Assembly (NCBI RefSeq): GCF_011100465.1
Contig: NZ_CP049740.1
Coordinates: 2,284,097-2,348,096 of the forward strand
DNA length: 64,000 bases
Direction of reading: 5' to 3'
Source: Jeotgalibaca arthritidis
GTDB taxonomy: Bacteria > Bacillota > Bacilli > Lactobacillales > Aerococcaceae
Below are positions 1 to 7,981 of the stretch, piece after piece. The stretch's first letter is position 1. Each line of letters starts with the position of its first letter. The notes below the pieces were generated by a model, which saw only the letters and a list, made by a program, of their open reading frames with translations, did no database searches and was not told the origin of the DNA. A program made the translations under genes and the position numbers.

Positions 1-3
1 CGG

Positions 4-20
4 TGTTCTCTAACAGAACA
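4..20. promoter_or_regulatory. 17-bp inverted repeat, possible GlnR-type operator
   Basis: Perfect 6-bp arms TGTTCT/AGAACA separated by 5 bases, lying just downstream of the leftward -10 element at 27-32. The 17-bp size and TGT...ACA ends resemble GlnR boxes (TGTNA-N7-TNACA), but the A/T expected inside each arm is C/G here, so the match is imperfect. The identity of the regulator is inferred from the usual hflX-ynbB-glnR-glnA gene order. Confidence 0.4.
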
Positions 21-26
21 TTTATA

Positions 27-55
27 ATTATATGAAATTTTTGAATGAAAGTCAA
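27..55 (-). promoter_or_regulatory. Strong leftward promoter, probably of glnR (outside window)
   Basis: On the minus strand TTGACT (50-55) and TATAAT (27-32) are separated by exactly 17 bases, a near-consensus sigma-A promoter. It points off the left edge of the window, where glnR-glnA follows ynbB in Bacillus and relatives. The target gene itself is not visible. Confidence 0.75.
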
Positions 56-86
56 CAGATTTTCTAAAATGTTTTTTTAATATTTA

Positions 87-106
87 GGGAGTCTTTTCAG
101 ACTCCC
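87..106 (-). terminator. Hairpin after the ynbB-type gene
   Basis: Perfect 8-bp stem GGGAGTCT/AGACTCCC with a 4-base loop, 8 bases past the stop codon. The minus-strand sequence after it is A/T-rich but has no clean U run, so termination may be weak. It separates the upstream operon from the leftward promoter at 27-55. Confidence 0.5.
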
Positions 107-114
107 CTAGTTCA

Positions 115-1350
115 TTAGTCTTTGAAAAATACGTCTTCTACAGCGGCTGTAACAGCTAGTTTGACGTGTTCGAATGTTAACCCACCTTGAATGTAAAGTG
201 TGTATGGTGGACGAATTGGGCCATCTGCGGATAATTCGATACTTGCTCCTTGAATAAATGTTCCAGCAGCCATAATAACTTCACTCTCATATCCTGGCAT
301 CGGTGCTGGGATAGGTGTGACATTTGAATCAACTGGTGAATATTTTTGAATAACTTGAGCAAAGCCAATCATTTGTTCTTTAGATGGTAATTCTACCATT
401 TGAATAAGGTCTGTACGAGGGTCATTCCATTTTGGTGTTGACTCTACGCCTACTTCTTCTAAGAGTGCTGCTGTATAGATTGCTCCCTTAACCGCTTCTC
501 CAACAACGTGAGGTGCTAAAAATAGCCCTTGGTACATTTCTAATAAACTATACAAGGTTGCTCCTGCTTCACGCCCAATACCGGGTGTCGTCAAACGGTA
601 AGCGCACTTCTCAATCAACTCTTCCTTACCTGCTATATAACCACCCATTTTGACGATACCGCCACCTGGGTTTTTAATTAAGGATCCTGCAATTAAATCG
701 GCTCCAACTTCGATTGGTTCCATCTTTTCTACGAATTCACCATAACAGTTATCGACAAAGAAGATGGCATGAGGTGCTAATTCACGAACACGTTCAATCA
801 TTTGACGGATATCTTCAATCGTGAATGATGGACGGTTCGCATAACCACGTGAACGTTGAATACCAATGATTTTGGTTTTTTCTGATATTTTTTCTGCAAC
901 TGTATCAAAATCAACTGCACCATTTTCTAGTAAATCAACATGGTCATAACCGATTTGATACTCTATTAAAGAACCAATTCCGTTTCCTGTTACACCAACG
1001 ATATCTAATAACGTATCGTAAGGCTGACCTGTGATATACAACAAGTCATCTCCTGGGCGAAGGAGTCCCAATAAGGCGGTCGAAATGGCATGTGTACCAG
1101 AAATAATTTGTGGTCTCACAAGTGCTGCTTCTGCTTTAAACACGTCTGCATACAATTCTTCTAAGGTATCTCGGCCTGTATCGTTGTAACCATACCCAGT
1201 ACTTGGATTAAAATGATAATCACTGACGTTACAGTTTCTAAAACCATCCAATACTTTCTTTTGGTTAAACAAAGCATTATCTTGAACCTGCTTAAAGACA
1301 GGTTGTAGTTGCTTGTCAATTTTATCTACAATTGCTTCAATGTTACTCAT
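115..1350 (-). CDS. ynbB: PLP-dependent methionine gamma-lyase family protein (YnbB-like)
   Basis: 411 residues, fold type I PLP enzyme of the cystathionine beta-lyase / 'aluminium resistance' family. Visible features are the substrate-domain segment around residues 80-115, the aspartate of FFVDNCYGEF (about 200) and the Schiff-base lysine in GSLIKNPGG (about K226). Family members are annotated as cystathionine or methionine lyases, but the physiological substrate is not settled. The ATG lies inside the 3' end of hflX (8-bp overlap), with AGGAG 12 bases upstream. The hflX-ynbB pairing is the standard Firmicutes order and usually precedes glnR-glnA. Confidence 0.85.
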   Translation of the reverse strand: MSNIEAIVDKIDKQLQPVFKQVQDNALFNQKKVLDGFRNCNVSDYHFNPSTGYGYNDTGRDTLEELYADVFKAEAALVRPQIISGTHAISTALLGLLRPGDDLLYITGQPYDTLLDIVGVTGNGIGSLIEYQIGYDHVDLLENGAVDFDTVAEKISEKTKIIGIQRSRGYANRPSFTIEDIRQMIERVRELAPHAIFFVDNCYGEFVEKMEPIEVGADLIAGSLIKNPGGGIVKMGGYIAGKEELIEKCAYRLTTPGIGREAGATLYSLLEMYQGLFLAPHVVGEAVKGAIYTAALLEEVGVESTPKWNDPRTDLIQMVELPSKEQMIGFAQVIQKYSPVDSNVTPIPAPMPGYESEVIMAAGTFIQGASIELSADGPIRPPYTLYIQGGLTFEHVKLAVTAAVEDVFFKD

Positions 1351-2596
1351 TTATTTGACTATCTCCTAACCATTTTGACTGTCTTTTTGCGTAGCCTTTA
1401 AACAAATAGACATTCTTTTCTTCTATTAAATCCATTTCTTCAACGAATGTTTCTTGTTGAAGTTGATTAAACAAACTACCACCATCTAACAATGGCACCT
1501 CACGCTCATAGGCAACTAAATGCTTCTTAATTTCGTTCCACATAAAGTCTTGCAGTTTAGCAATATCATTCTCATCTAAGGCTGATATAACAATATGCGG
1601 GTGTAAATGAGGCTGGAAGTTATCGTGAATCATATCTTTTTTATTGTAAACCGTAATAATCGGCGTTTCTTGCATCTTTAAGTCTTCTATTAAAGAGAGC
1701 ACTGTTTCTTCTTGTTGGTCAACAAATTCTTGCGATGAATCTACCACATGAAGGAACAAATCAACGCCCCTACTTTCTTCCAAAGTAGAATGGAAGGCAT
1801 GAATCAGTTGCGTTGGTAAGTTTTGAACGAAACCAACTGTATCAGTTAAGGTTGCTTTGAATTGATTTGGAAAGACCATTTTTCGTGTTAATGGATCAAG
1901 AGTTGCAAACAAGAGATTTTCTTCAAATGTTCCTGCATCCGTTAAACGGTTTAAAATAGTTGATTTCCCAGCATTGGTATAACCAATCAAACCAATTTGA
2001 AAGACACCGCTCGCTTGCCTTTTTTCGCGTGAGCGCTGGCGATGTTTTTCTGTTTCTTCCAATTCTTTTTTGATTTCAGTAATCTGGCGATGGATATGAC
2101 GGCGGTCTGTTTCCAGCTTCGTCTCACCTGGTCCACGAGTGCCAATTCCCCCACCTAAACGCGACATATTGACCCCCTGGCCCGTTAGTCTTGGTAAAAG
2201 GTAATTCAGTTGGGCAAGCGAAACTTGTAGTTTCCCTTCCTTACTTTTAGCACGCATCGCAAAAATATCTAAAATTAATTGAATACGGTCAATCACTTTA
2301 CACGGAAGCGCCTCTTGTAGGTTTCTAAGGTGACGTGGTGATAATTCTTGTTCAAAAATAACCGTATGTGGGTTAAATTCTTCAACCAAATGGGTTAGCT
2401 CTTCTAGTTTCCCTTTACCAATAACGGTTCTAGGATCGATACTATCCTTTTTCTGTGTTAAAACGGCTACAACTTCCCCTTCAACAGTCTCCGTCAAATT
2501 CGCTAGTTCTTGTAGTTCATAGTCAAATAGGTCATCGGACTGACGTGTCTGTACAGAAACCAGAATAACGCGTTCTTGCTCTTTTGCTGTCTCCAA
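1343..2596 (-). CDS. hflX: GTPase HflX, ribosome rescue/splitting factor
   Basis: 417 residues. The N-terminal HflX domain with a glycine-rich GTRGPGETKLETDRR segment (about 152-166) is followed by a coiled linker and a TRAFAC GTPase domain: P-loop GYTNAGKST (204-212), G3 DTVGF (about 252) and G4 NKKD (about 317). HflX binds 50S subunits and splits stalled ribosomes under stress. The start is TTG at 2596; AGGGGTG, 6-7 bases before it, is embedded in the last codons of miaA, and the miaA stop codon abuts the TTG. It forms one transcription unit with miaA upstream and ynbB downstream. Confidence 0.93.
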   Translation of the reverse strand: METAKEQERVILVSVQTRQSDDLFDYELQELANLTETVEGEVVAVLTQKKDSIDPRTVIGKGKLEELTHLVEEFNPHTVIFEQELSPRHLRNLQEALPCKVIDRIQLILDIFAMRAKSKEGKLQVSLAQLNYLLPRLTGQGVNMSRLGGGIGTRGPGETKLETDRRHIHRQITEIKKELEETEKHRQRSREKRQASGVFQIGLIGYTNAGKSTILNRLTDAGTFEENLLFATLDPLTRKMVFPNQFKATLTDTVGFVQNLPTQLIHAFHSTLEESRGVDLFLHVVDSSQEFVDQQEETVLSLIEDLKMQETPIITVYNKKDMIHDNFQPHLHPHIVISALDENDIAKLQDFMWNEIKKHLVAYEREVPLLDGGSLFNQLQQETFVEEMDLIEEKNVYLFKGYAKRQSKWLGDSQINE

Positions 2597-3532
2597 CTAA
2601 TCACCCCTTTCTATAAAATGTGTGACAACTTGATTAACATCTAACTGATAGTTTTGATCAAAAACATCAAACCAATGGACATTTGCCATGCGATTTCTAA
2701 ACCACGTTAGCTGACGTTTCGCATAGCGTCTTGAGTTTTGTTTAACGGCTTCTTTAGCATCGTCAAAACTAATCTGTCCATCAAAATATGGGAACCACTC
2801 TTTATAACCAATTCCTTTGTGGGCTTGGTTATTTTCTCTCTCTGCTAAATCATAAAGAAAACGGGCTTCTTCTAGCAGACCCTTTTCTAGCATGCTGTCA
2901 ACGCGACCGTTAATGCGTTCATACAAGAGTCCGCGGTCACAGTTTAAAGCAATCAGCAAGCTATCGTACCGATCGTTGACCTCTAACTCTTGATCTGAAA
3001 ACAACTGACCACTGACGTGAATCGCTTCTAATGCTCGAATAACCCGTCTAGAATTATTAGGATGAATGGCTTGAGCCGCTTTCGGATCAATCGCCAACAA
3101 TTTATTCCACATTGATTCAGCTGATGTTTCAGCTAGTTCCTCTTCAAGATGGGCGCGATATAAAAGATCATCACCTGCATTGCCGAACGTTAAGTCACTT
3201 AACAGGCCTTGAATATACAAACCAGATCCTCCAACAATAATCGGAAGCTTGCCCTTTTGGTGAATGGCTTCAATCGCTGCTTCAGCTGCTTCCTTAAAGT
3301 CACTTGCCGTATAAGGCGCTGCTGGATCGACAATATCAATCAGATGATGAACGACACCATCCATTTCTTCCTCCGTCACTTTCGCTGTTCCAATATCAAG
3401 TGTGCGATAAACTTGAAGAGAATCTCCATTAATAACTTCGCCGTTGTATTGTTTAGCTAATTGAACACCCAACGCTGTTTTTCCAACAGCTGTGGGGCCC
3501 ATAATAACAATAACTTTCTTTTTTTTATTCAC
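2597..3532 (-). CDS. miaA: tRNA dimethylallyltransferase
   Basis: Transfers dimethylallyl from DMAPP to A37 of tRNAs reading UNN codons. The P-loop GPTAVGKTAL lies near residue 12, followed by GDSLQVYR, the DVVDP-like loop (HLIDIVDP) and the IKQNSRRYAKRQ-type C-terminal motif. The open frame extends 20 codons further upstream, but that extension lies inside the phosphodiesterase gene; I chose the GTG at 3532 (311 residues, normal family length), which has AGGAGG 10 bases upstream and overlaps the upstream stop by 8 bp. miaA-hflX adjacency is typical. Confidence 0.93.
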   Translation of the reverse strand: MNKKKKVIVIMGPTAVGKTALGVQLAKQYNGEVINGDSLQVYRTLDIGTAKVTEEEMDGVVHHLIDIVDPAAPYTASDFKEAAEAAIEAIHQKGKLPIIVGGSGLYIQGLLSDLTFGNAGDDLLYRAHLEEELAETSAESMWNKLLAIDPKAAQAIHPNNSRRVIRALEAIHVSGQLFSDQELEVNDRYDSLLIALNCDRGLLYERINGRVDSMLEKGLLEEARFLYDLAERENNQAHKGIGYKEWFPYFDGQISFDDAKEAVKQNSRRYAKRQLTWFRNRMANVHWFDVFDQNYQLDVNQVVTHFIERGD

Positions 3533-4259
3533 CTTGCACGATCCTCCTAATACGCAATGCCTTTTCAGGAAAATCCGTAATGACACTATCAACTTTTTTT
3601 CTAAAGCAAAAGGCTAACAAAGCTGAATGATTTACCGTCCATACTCGTATAGGAATAGACCGAGTTTGGAACAGTATATGGAGTAAGGTTTTTAATCCGG
3701 TATGCCATGCTAAAACTGTTATGCCATTTTTAAGTTGTTTATGATTTTTATTTTTCTCATTAAATAAGAGTGCAAACTCAACATCGGGATTTAACTGCGT
3801 TAGACGCTCTAGCGTACGATAATTAAAACTCGAATAAACAATTCGAAAGTCAGGCTTTATCTTGCCTACTAAGTCTAGAACAATTTTCTCAATGCCTTGG
3901 TACTCATTTTGATCAGTTTTTAATTCGATATTTAATATGCCCTTAAATTCGCGTTCTGATAAAAGTAATAAGACGTCTTCTAGGCTTAAGATTCGCTCTT
4001 CTTTAAATGACTCAGCAAACCAACTGCCGGCATCAAATTGTTTTAGCTCTTCAAGCGTATAGTCTACAACTGCACCCTTACCATTTGTGGTGCGATCGAT
4101 GGTTTCATCGTGAATGACAACTAGCCTATTATCCTTAGATAAATGGACATCTAGTTCGATGCCATCACTCTTGACCGCTAGCGCTTCTAGGAAAGAAGCT
4201 TTGGTATTCTCGGGAGTTGTCCCTTTGCTTCCTCTATGTGCAATGACATTGGTTTTCAA
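3525..4259 (-). CDS. Glycerophosphodiester phosphodiesterase, cytoplasmic UgpQ type
   Basis: 244 residues, no signal peptide. TIM-barrel GDPD with the family start IAHRGSKGTTPENT (HR of the catalytic pair and the metal-binding E), IELDVHLSKDNRLVVIHD (about 36-53) and DRTTNGKG. It should hydrolyse glycerophosphodiesters released from phospholipids to glycerol-3-phosphate and an alcohol. The start is TTG at 4259 with AAGGAG 8 bases upstream. It sits between recN and miaA with an 8-bp overlap to miaA, so it is co-transcribed with that block. The substrate is inferred from the family only. Confidence 0.88.
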   Translation of the reverse strand: MKTNVIAHRGSKGTTPENTKASFLEALAVKSDGIELDVHLSKDNRLVVIHDETIDRTTNGKGAVVDYTLEELKQFDAGSWFAESFKEERILSLEDVLLLLSEREFKGILNIELKTDQNEYQGIEKIVLDLVGKIKPDFRIVYSSFNYRTLERLTQLNPDVEFALLFNEKNKNHKQLKNGITVLAWHTGLKTLLHILFQTRSIPIRVWTVNHSALLAFCFRKKVDSVITDFPEKALRIRRIVQGE

Positions 4260-4281
4260 AGTGACCGCTCCTTTCTTACAT

Positions 4282-5961
4282 CTATTGTTTTGCCAAATCT
4301 AGTAATTCCTTGGCGTGAGCAATTGACAGTTCAGTAATATCACTACCAGCTAACATACGCGCAATTTCCATCGTGCGTTTATCTTCATTGATCGCATTAA
4401 CATGAGTCAGCGTACGGTTGTCAGTGACTTCTTTTTCAATGTAAAAATGATGGTCTGCCATAGCAGCTACTTGAGGCAGATGACTGATACATAAGACTTG
4501 TGAATGAGCAGCAACAACATGAATTTTATTAGCGATTGCTTGGGCAACACGACCACTTACACCTGTGTCTACCTCATCAAAAATAATACTAGTTATGCCT
4601 TGAGTTTGAGTGAAAATTGTTTTTAGGGCTAACATCATCCGTGATAACTCACCACCACTGGCTACTTTAGTCAATGGTTTTAACGGTTCACCAACGTTTG
4701 TTGCGATGTAGAATTCAACTTGGTCTAAGCCGTCTGAATAAATGGTTCCAGCCGGTTCATTAAAATGAACCTTAAATGTTGCTTTCTCCATATATAGTTC
4801 TTTTAACTGTTTTTCAACATCTGCTTCAAGCTTTTTAGCAACTTTATGCCTCATTGTGCTTAATGTTTGCCCCGTCTTCTCAACCGTTTCTTTAGCTTGG
4901 TTAAATTCTTTTGTTAGACGTGCAATATAGCTTTCTTTATTCGAAATCATATCGAGTTCTAAGACAATCTTTTCATAATACGCTTTAATTTCTAGGATTG
5001 AAGCGCCATATTTTCGTTTTAACTGATGAATAACTTCTAGTCGAAGCTCGATTTCATTCAACCGTCCTTCATCATAGCTTAAATCATCAACTTCATTTCG
5101 AATAGATGCAATCACATCTTCTAATTGATAATAAGCTTCTGATATGCTGCTATAAAAGCCAGCATAGGCAGGGCTAAAATCTTGAATACGTTCAAGTGAT
5201 TCCATACCAAAACCAATCTGATCAATGGCTGCACTACCTTCTTCGCCTTGAAGTGACCGATAAGCATTCGTTAATCCTTCTAAAATACGTTGATAGTTTG
5301 CCAGTAAACTGCGTTCTTCTAGTAAACTGTCTTCTTCATTATCAATAAGCTTCGCTTGTTCGATTTCATCAATTTGAAAGGTCAGTAGATCAATCCGTTG
5401 AATATTTTCCTGCTCGTCTGATTGCAAACGTTCCAGTTCTTCTTTAGCCTGTTTATAAGCATCGTAATCCGCTTGGTAACGTAGCAACTGTTTTTTAGTC
5501 AGCTCATCAGCAAATTGGTCCAACAAATAAAGGTGATTTTGGGCATTCATGAGTTCTTGATGCTCGTTTTGGCCATGAATATCAATTAAATGGCTGGCAA
5601 TCTCACGTAAAATAGAAACCGTTACGATACTTCCATTAACACGGGCCACATTTTTGCCATTACGAGATAATTCTCTTTGCAATAAAATTTGGTCGTCATC
5701 ATAATCAATCCCATACGTCTCTAGTCGTTCTTTCAAATTATTTGATTTTGGAAAAGTAAACAAACCTTGTAAGACGGTTTTATCTTCACCATGACGAATT
5801 AAGTCAGTTGATCCTCGTCCACCCGCTAACAATCCAACAGCATCAATAATAATGGATTTACCTGCTCCCGTTTCACCTGTTAGAACCGTCATACCGCCTT
5901 CGAATCCAATTCTAAGGCTATCGATAATAGCAAAATTTTTAATGGATAATTCTTGAAGCAT
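4282..5961 (-). CDS. recN: DNA repair ATPase RecN
   Basis: 559 residues, SMC-like. Walker A GETGAGKS lies at 29-36, long coiled-coil arms at about 150-370, the signature SGGELSRMML near 455-470 and Walker B IIFDEVDTG near 485. RecN acts early at double-strand breaks, tethering DNA ends before RecA-dependent repair. The ATG has AAGGAG upstream. The gene immediately upstream is tlyA with a 21-bp gap; in many Firmicutes argR/ahrC lies between the two and is missing here. Confidence 0.95.
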   Translation of the reverse strand: MLQELSIKNFAIIDSLRIGFEGGMTVLTGETGAGKSIIIDAVGLLAGGRGSTDLIRHGEDKTVLQGLFTFPKSNNLKERLETYGIDYDDDQILLQRELSRNGKNVARVNGSIVTVSILREIASHLIDIHGQNEHQELMNAQNHLYLLDQFADELTKKQLLRYQADYDAYKQAKEELERLQSDEQENIQRIDLLTFQIDEIEQAKLIDNEEDSLLEERSLLANYQRILEGLTNAYRSLQGEEGSAAIDQIGFGMESLERIQDFSPAYAGFYSSISEAYYQLEDVIASIRNEVDDLSYDEGRLNEIELRLEVIHQLKRKYGASILEIKAYYEKIVLELDMISNKESYIARLTKEFNQAKETVEKTGQTLSTMRHKVAKKLEADVEKQLKELYMEKATFKVHFNEPAGTIYSDGLDQVEFYIATNVGEPLKPLTKVASGGELSRMMLALKTIFTQTQGITSIIFDEVDTGVSGRVAQAIANKIHVVAAHSQVLCISHLPQVAAMADHHFYIEKEVTDNRTLTHVNAINEDKRTMEIARMLAGSDITELSIAHAKELLDLAKQ

Positions 5962-5982
5962 AGGTTTTCTCCTTCTTGTTCA

Positions 5983-6819
5983 TTATCGGAGTGTAATGGT
6001 TTTATTTTTTAATTGGCTATGAGCCTCTTTAATGACATCAGTCACAGAGACATGATCAGCAATTGCTCCTTTTTCTTCTGAAGCTGACTGCAAGTGAACA
6101 AGAAATTCAATGTTTCCCGTACCCCCTGTGATTGGTGAATAAGATAGATTCAAAACATTAAATCCTGTTTCACAAGCAAAAGCTAACATATCTTCAATGA
6201 CATCTTTATGGATTTGTGGATCAGCGACGATTCCTTTTTTACCTACTTTATCTTTACCCGCTTCGAATTGCGGTTTAATTAAGGCAACAGCTTCTCCATT
6301 CGCTGCTAAAACCGTTTTTAAAACTGGCCAAATAAGCTTCAAAGAAATAAAAGACACATCCATACAAGCAAAAAGAACCTGCCCTTCCGTGAAATCTTCC
6401 GGTTTACTGTGGCGGAAATTTGTTTTTTCCATAACAGTAACACGGTCGTCATTTCTTAACTTCCAGTCCAATTGGTTCGTACCGACATCTAAAGCATAAC
6501 AATGGCTAGCACCGCTTTGTAGTGAAACATCGGTAAAGCCACCTGTTGAAGAGCCAATATCTAAAACGACTTTATCTTCTAAAGAAATTGAAAATTCCTT
6601 TAAGGCTTTCTCAAGTTTCAAGCCACCTCGGCTTACATATTTCAAGCGCTCACCTTTAACATGTAAAGAGAGACTTGTTTTTACTTTTTCGCCTGCCTTA
6701 TCATAGCGTTGATTATTTTCATCATAAATTTGACCGGCCATAATCATCCGTTTTGCTTTTTCTCGTGTTTCTGCTAATCCTTGTTGGACAACAAGTAAGT
6801 CTAATCGTTCTTTTTCCAT
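5983..6819 (-). CDS. tlyA: TlyA-family 16S/23S rRNA 2'-O-methyltransferase (hemolysin A family)
   Basis: 278 residues from the ATG at 6819, which has AAGGAG 6 bases upstream and follows the ispA stop by one base; the frame is open further up but that part lies inside ispA. The N-terminal S4 RNA-binding domain (about 1-60: RLDLLVVQQGLAETREKAKRM is its core) is followed by an FtsJ-like Rossmann methyltransferase with the SAM motif DIGSSTGGFTD and a catalytic lysine in LIKPQFE. The name hemolysin is historical. It belongs to the xseA-xseB-ispA-tlyA-recN cluster. Confidence 0.9.
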   Translation of the reverse strand: MEKERLDLLVVQQGLAETREKAKRMIMAGQIYDENNQRYDKAGEKVKTSLSLHVKGERLKYVSRGGLKLEKALKEFSISLEDKVVLDIGSSTGGFTDVSLQSGASHCYALDVGTNQLDWKLRNDDRVTVMEKTNFRHSKPEDFTEGQVLFACMDVSFISLKLIWPVLKTVLAANGEAVALIKPQFEAGKDKVGKKGIVADPQIHKDVIEDMLAFACETGFNVLNLSYSPITGGTGNIEFLVHLQSASEEKGAIADHVSVTDVIKEAHSQLKNKTITLR

Positions 6820-6820
6820 T

Positions 6821-7732
6821 CTAAACTCCTTGGTCGAGCTTAACAAATTCTAGTAACTCGATAAATACGTCTAATAACGCTAAATTCAATTTGGTATCAT
6901 CTGATTGTCTAATCAGCTCAATTTGCTTTTCTGCTTCCGCAATTTCATCGTCAAGTTTCTGAATGGCACCTTCTAGTCCTAATAAGGATGGATAAGTGTT
7001 TTTACCAAGCTCTTGATCACGATTGGCTTGCTTTCCAGATTCGTCTTCTGTTAAAACAACATCCTTTAAGTCGTTGTGAATTTGGTAAGCCAACCCAAGG
7101 TGTTCTGCATATTTATGAAGCGACACACTGGCATTAACACTCATGTCTGCAATCAAACTTCCAGCTAAAACAGCGAATTCAATTAAAGCTCCTGTTTTCT
7201 TCTTATGAATAGCGACAACATCGTCAAACGTTAATGATGCGCTCTCGCCTTGAATGTCTGCCATTTGTCCTGCGACCATGCCATTTGCGCCAGATGCTTC
7301 ACCTAAACTTTTCGCAAGTTGTACGCGCTTGTTAGCAGGGATATCCTCTTGGTCCAAAATAATATTAAACGCAGCTGTTAACAGCGCATCGCCTGCTAAA
7401 ATAGCTGTTGCTTCGCTAAAAGCCTTATGGGTTGTCAACTTGCCACGTCGATAATCATCATTATCCATCGCTGGTAGATCATCATGGATTAATGAGTAAG
7501 TATGGATCCACTCTAGTGCTGCAGCCACTGGAAACGCATCAATCATTGATCCTTTTCCTAACTTTACTGCTGCCAAAAGTAACAAAGGGCGGAACCGTTT
7601 GCCACCGGTTGACAATGAATACGTCATCGCCTCAAGTAATTCCTCTGATGTATGGGCATATTTTTTTACTGCTTCAATGAGATAGTTCTCAAAAGAAGCC
7701 ATTTCTTCAACTAATAGTAACTCTTTTTTCAT
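6821..7732 (-). CDS. ispA: Polyprenyl (farnesyl) diphosphate synthase
   Basis: 303 residues. It condenses IPP with DMAPP/GPP to give farnesyl diphosphate, precursor of undecaprenyl carriers and quinones. Seen are GGKRFRP (IPP binding), the first aspartate-rich motif DDLPAMDND and the C-terminal GKNTYPSLLGLEGA. The second aspartate-rich motif reads NDLKD rather than the usual DDxxD. The ATG at 7732 has AAGGAG 11 bases upstream, overlapping the xseB stop. No dxs follows it, consistent with isoprenoids made through mevalonate, as in enterococci. Confidence 0.9.
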   Translation of the reverse strand: MKKELLLVEEMASFENYLIEAVKKYAHTSEELLEAMTYSLSTGGKRFRPLLLLAAVKLGKGSMIDAFPVAAALEWIHTYSLIHDDLPAMDNDDYRRGKLTTHKAFSEATAILAGDALLTAAFNIILDQEDIPANKRVQLAKSLGEASGANGMVAGQMADIQGESASLTFDDVVAIHKKKTGALIEFAVLAGSLIADMSVNASVSLHKYAEHLGLAYQIHNDLKDVVLTEDESGKQANRDQELGKNTYPSLLGLEGAIQKLDDEIAEAEKQIELIRQSDDTKLNLALLDVFIELLEFVKLDQGV

Positions 7733-7747
7733 TTTGTTTTTGACTCC

Positions 7748-7981
7748 TTATTCAGTTACGTCAAACTCTTGAACACTGCCATCTGGAGCGATCATTTTTG
7801 TTAATGTTCGTTCGGCATGATTAAGAGTATCTTGGCAGTGTTTACTCAATGCCATGCCTTCTTGAAATTGTTTTAACGCATCTTCTAACGCCACATCTCC
7901 TGATTCCAAGCTTGTTACAATTGTTTCCAATTCTTTCATGGCTTGTTCAAATGTCAATGACTCAATGTTTATTTCACTCAT
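7748..7981 (-). CDS. xseB: Exodeoxyribonuclease VII small subunit
   Basis: 77 residues, the normal size for XseB. It has the conserved helical core with FEQAMKELETIVTSLESGD and LEDALKQFQEGMAL. It binds several-to-one along the coiled-coil region of XseA to form exonuclease VII, which degrades single-stranded DNA from both ends. The ATG overlaps the last codons of xseA by 8 bp, indicating translational coupling. Confidence 0.94.
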   Translation of the reverse strand: MSEINIESLTFEQAMKELETIVTSLESGDVALEDALKQFQEGMALSKHCQDTLNHAERTLTKMIAPDGSVQEFDVTE

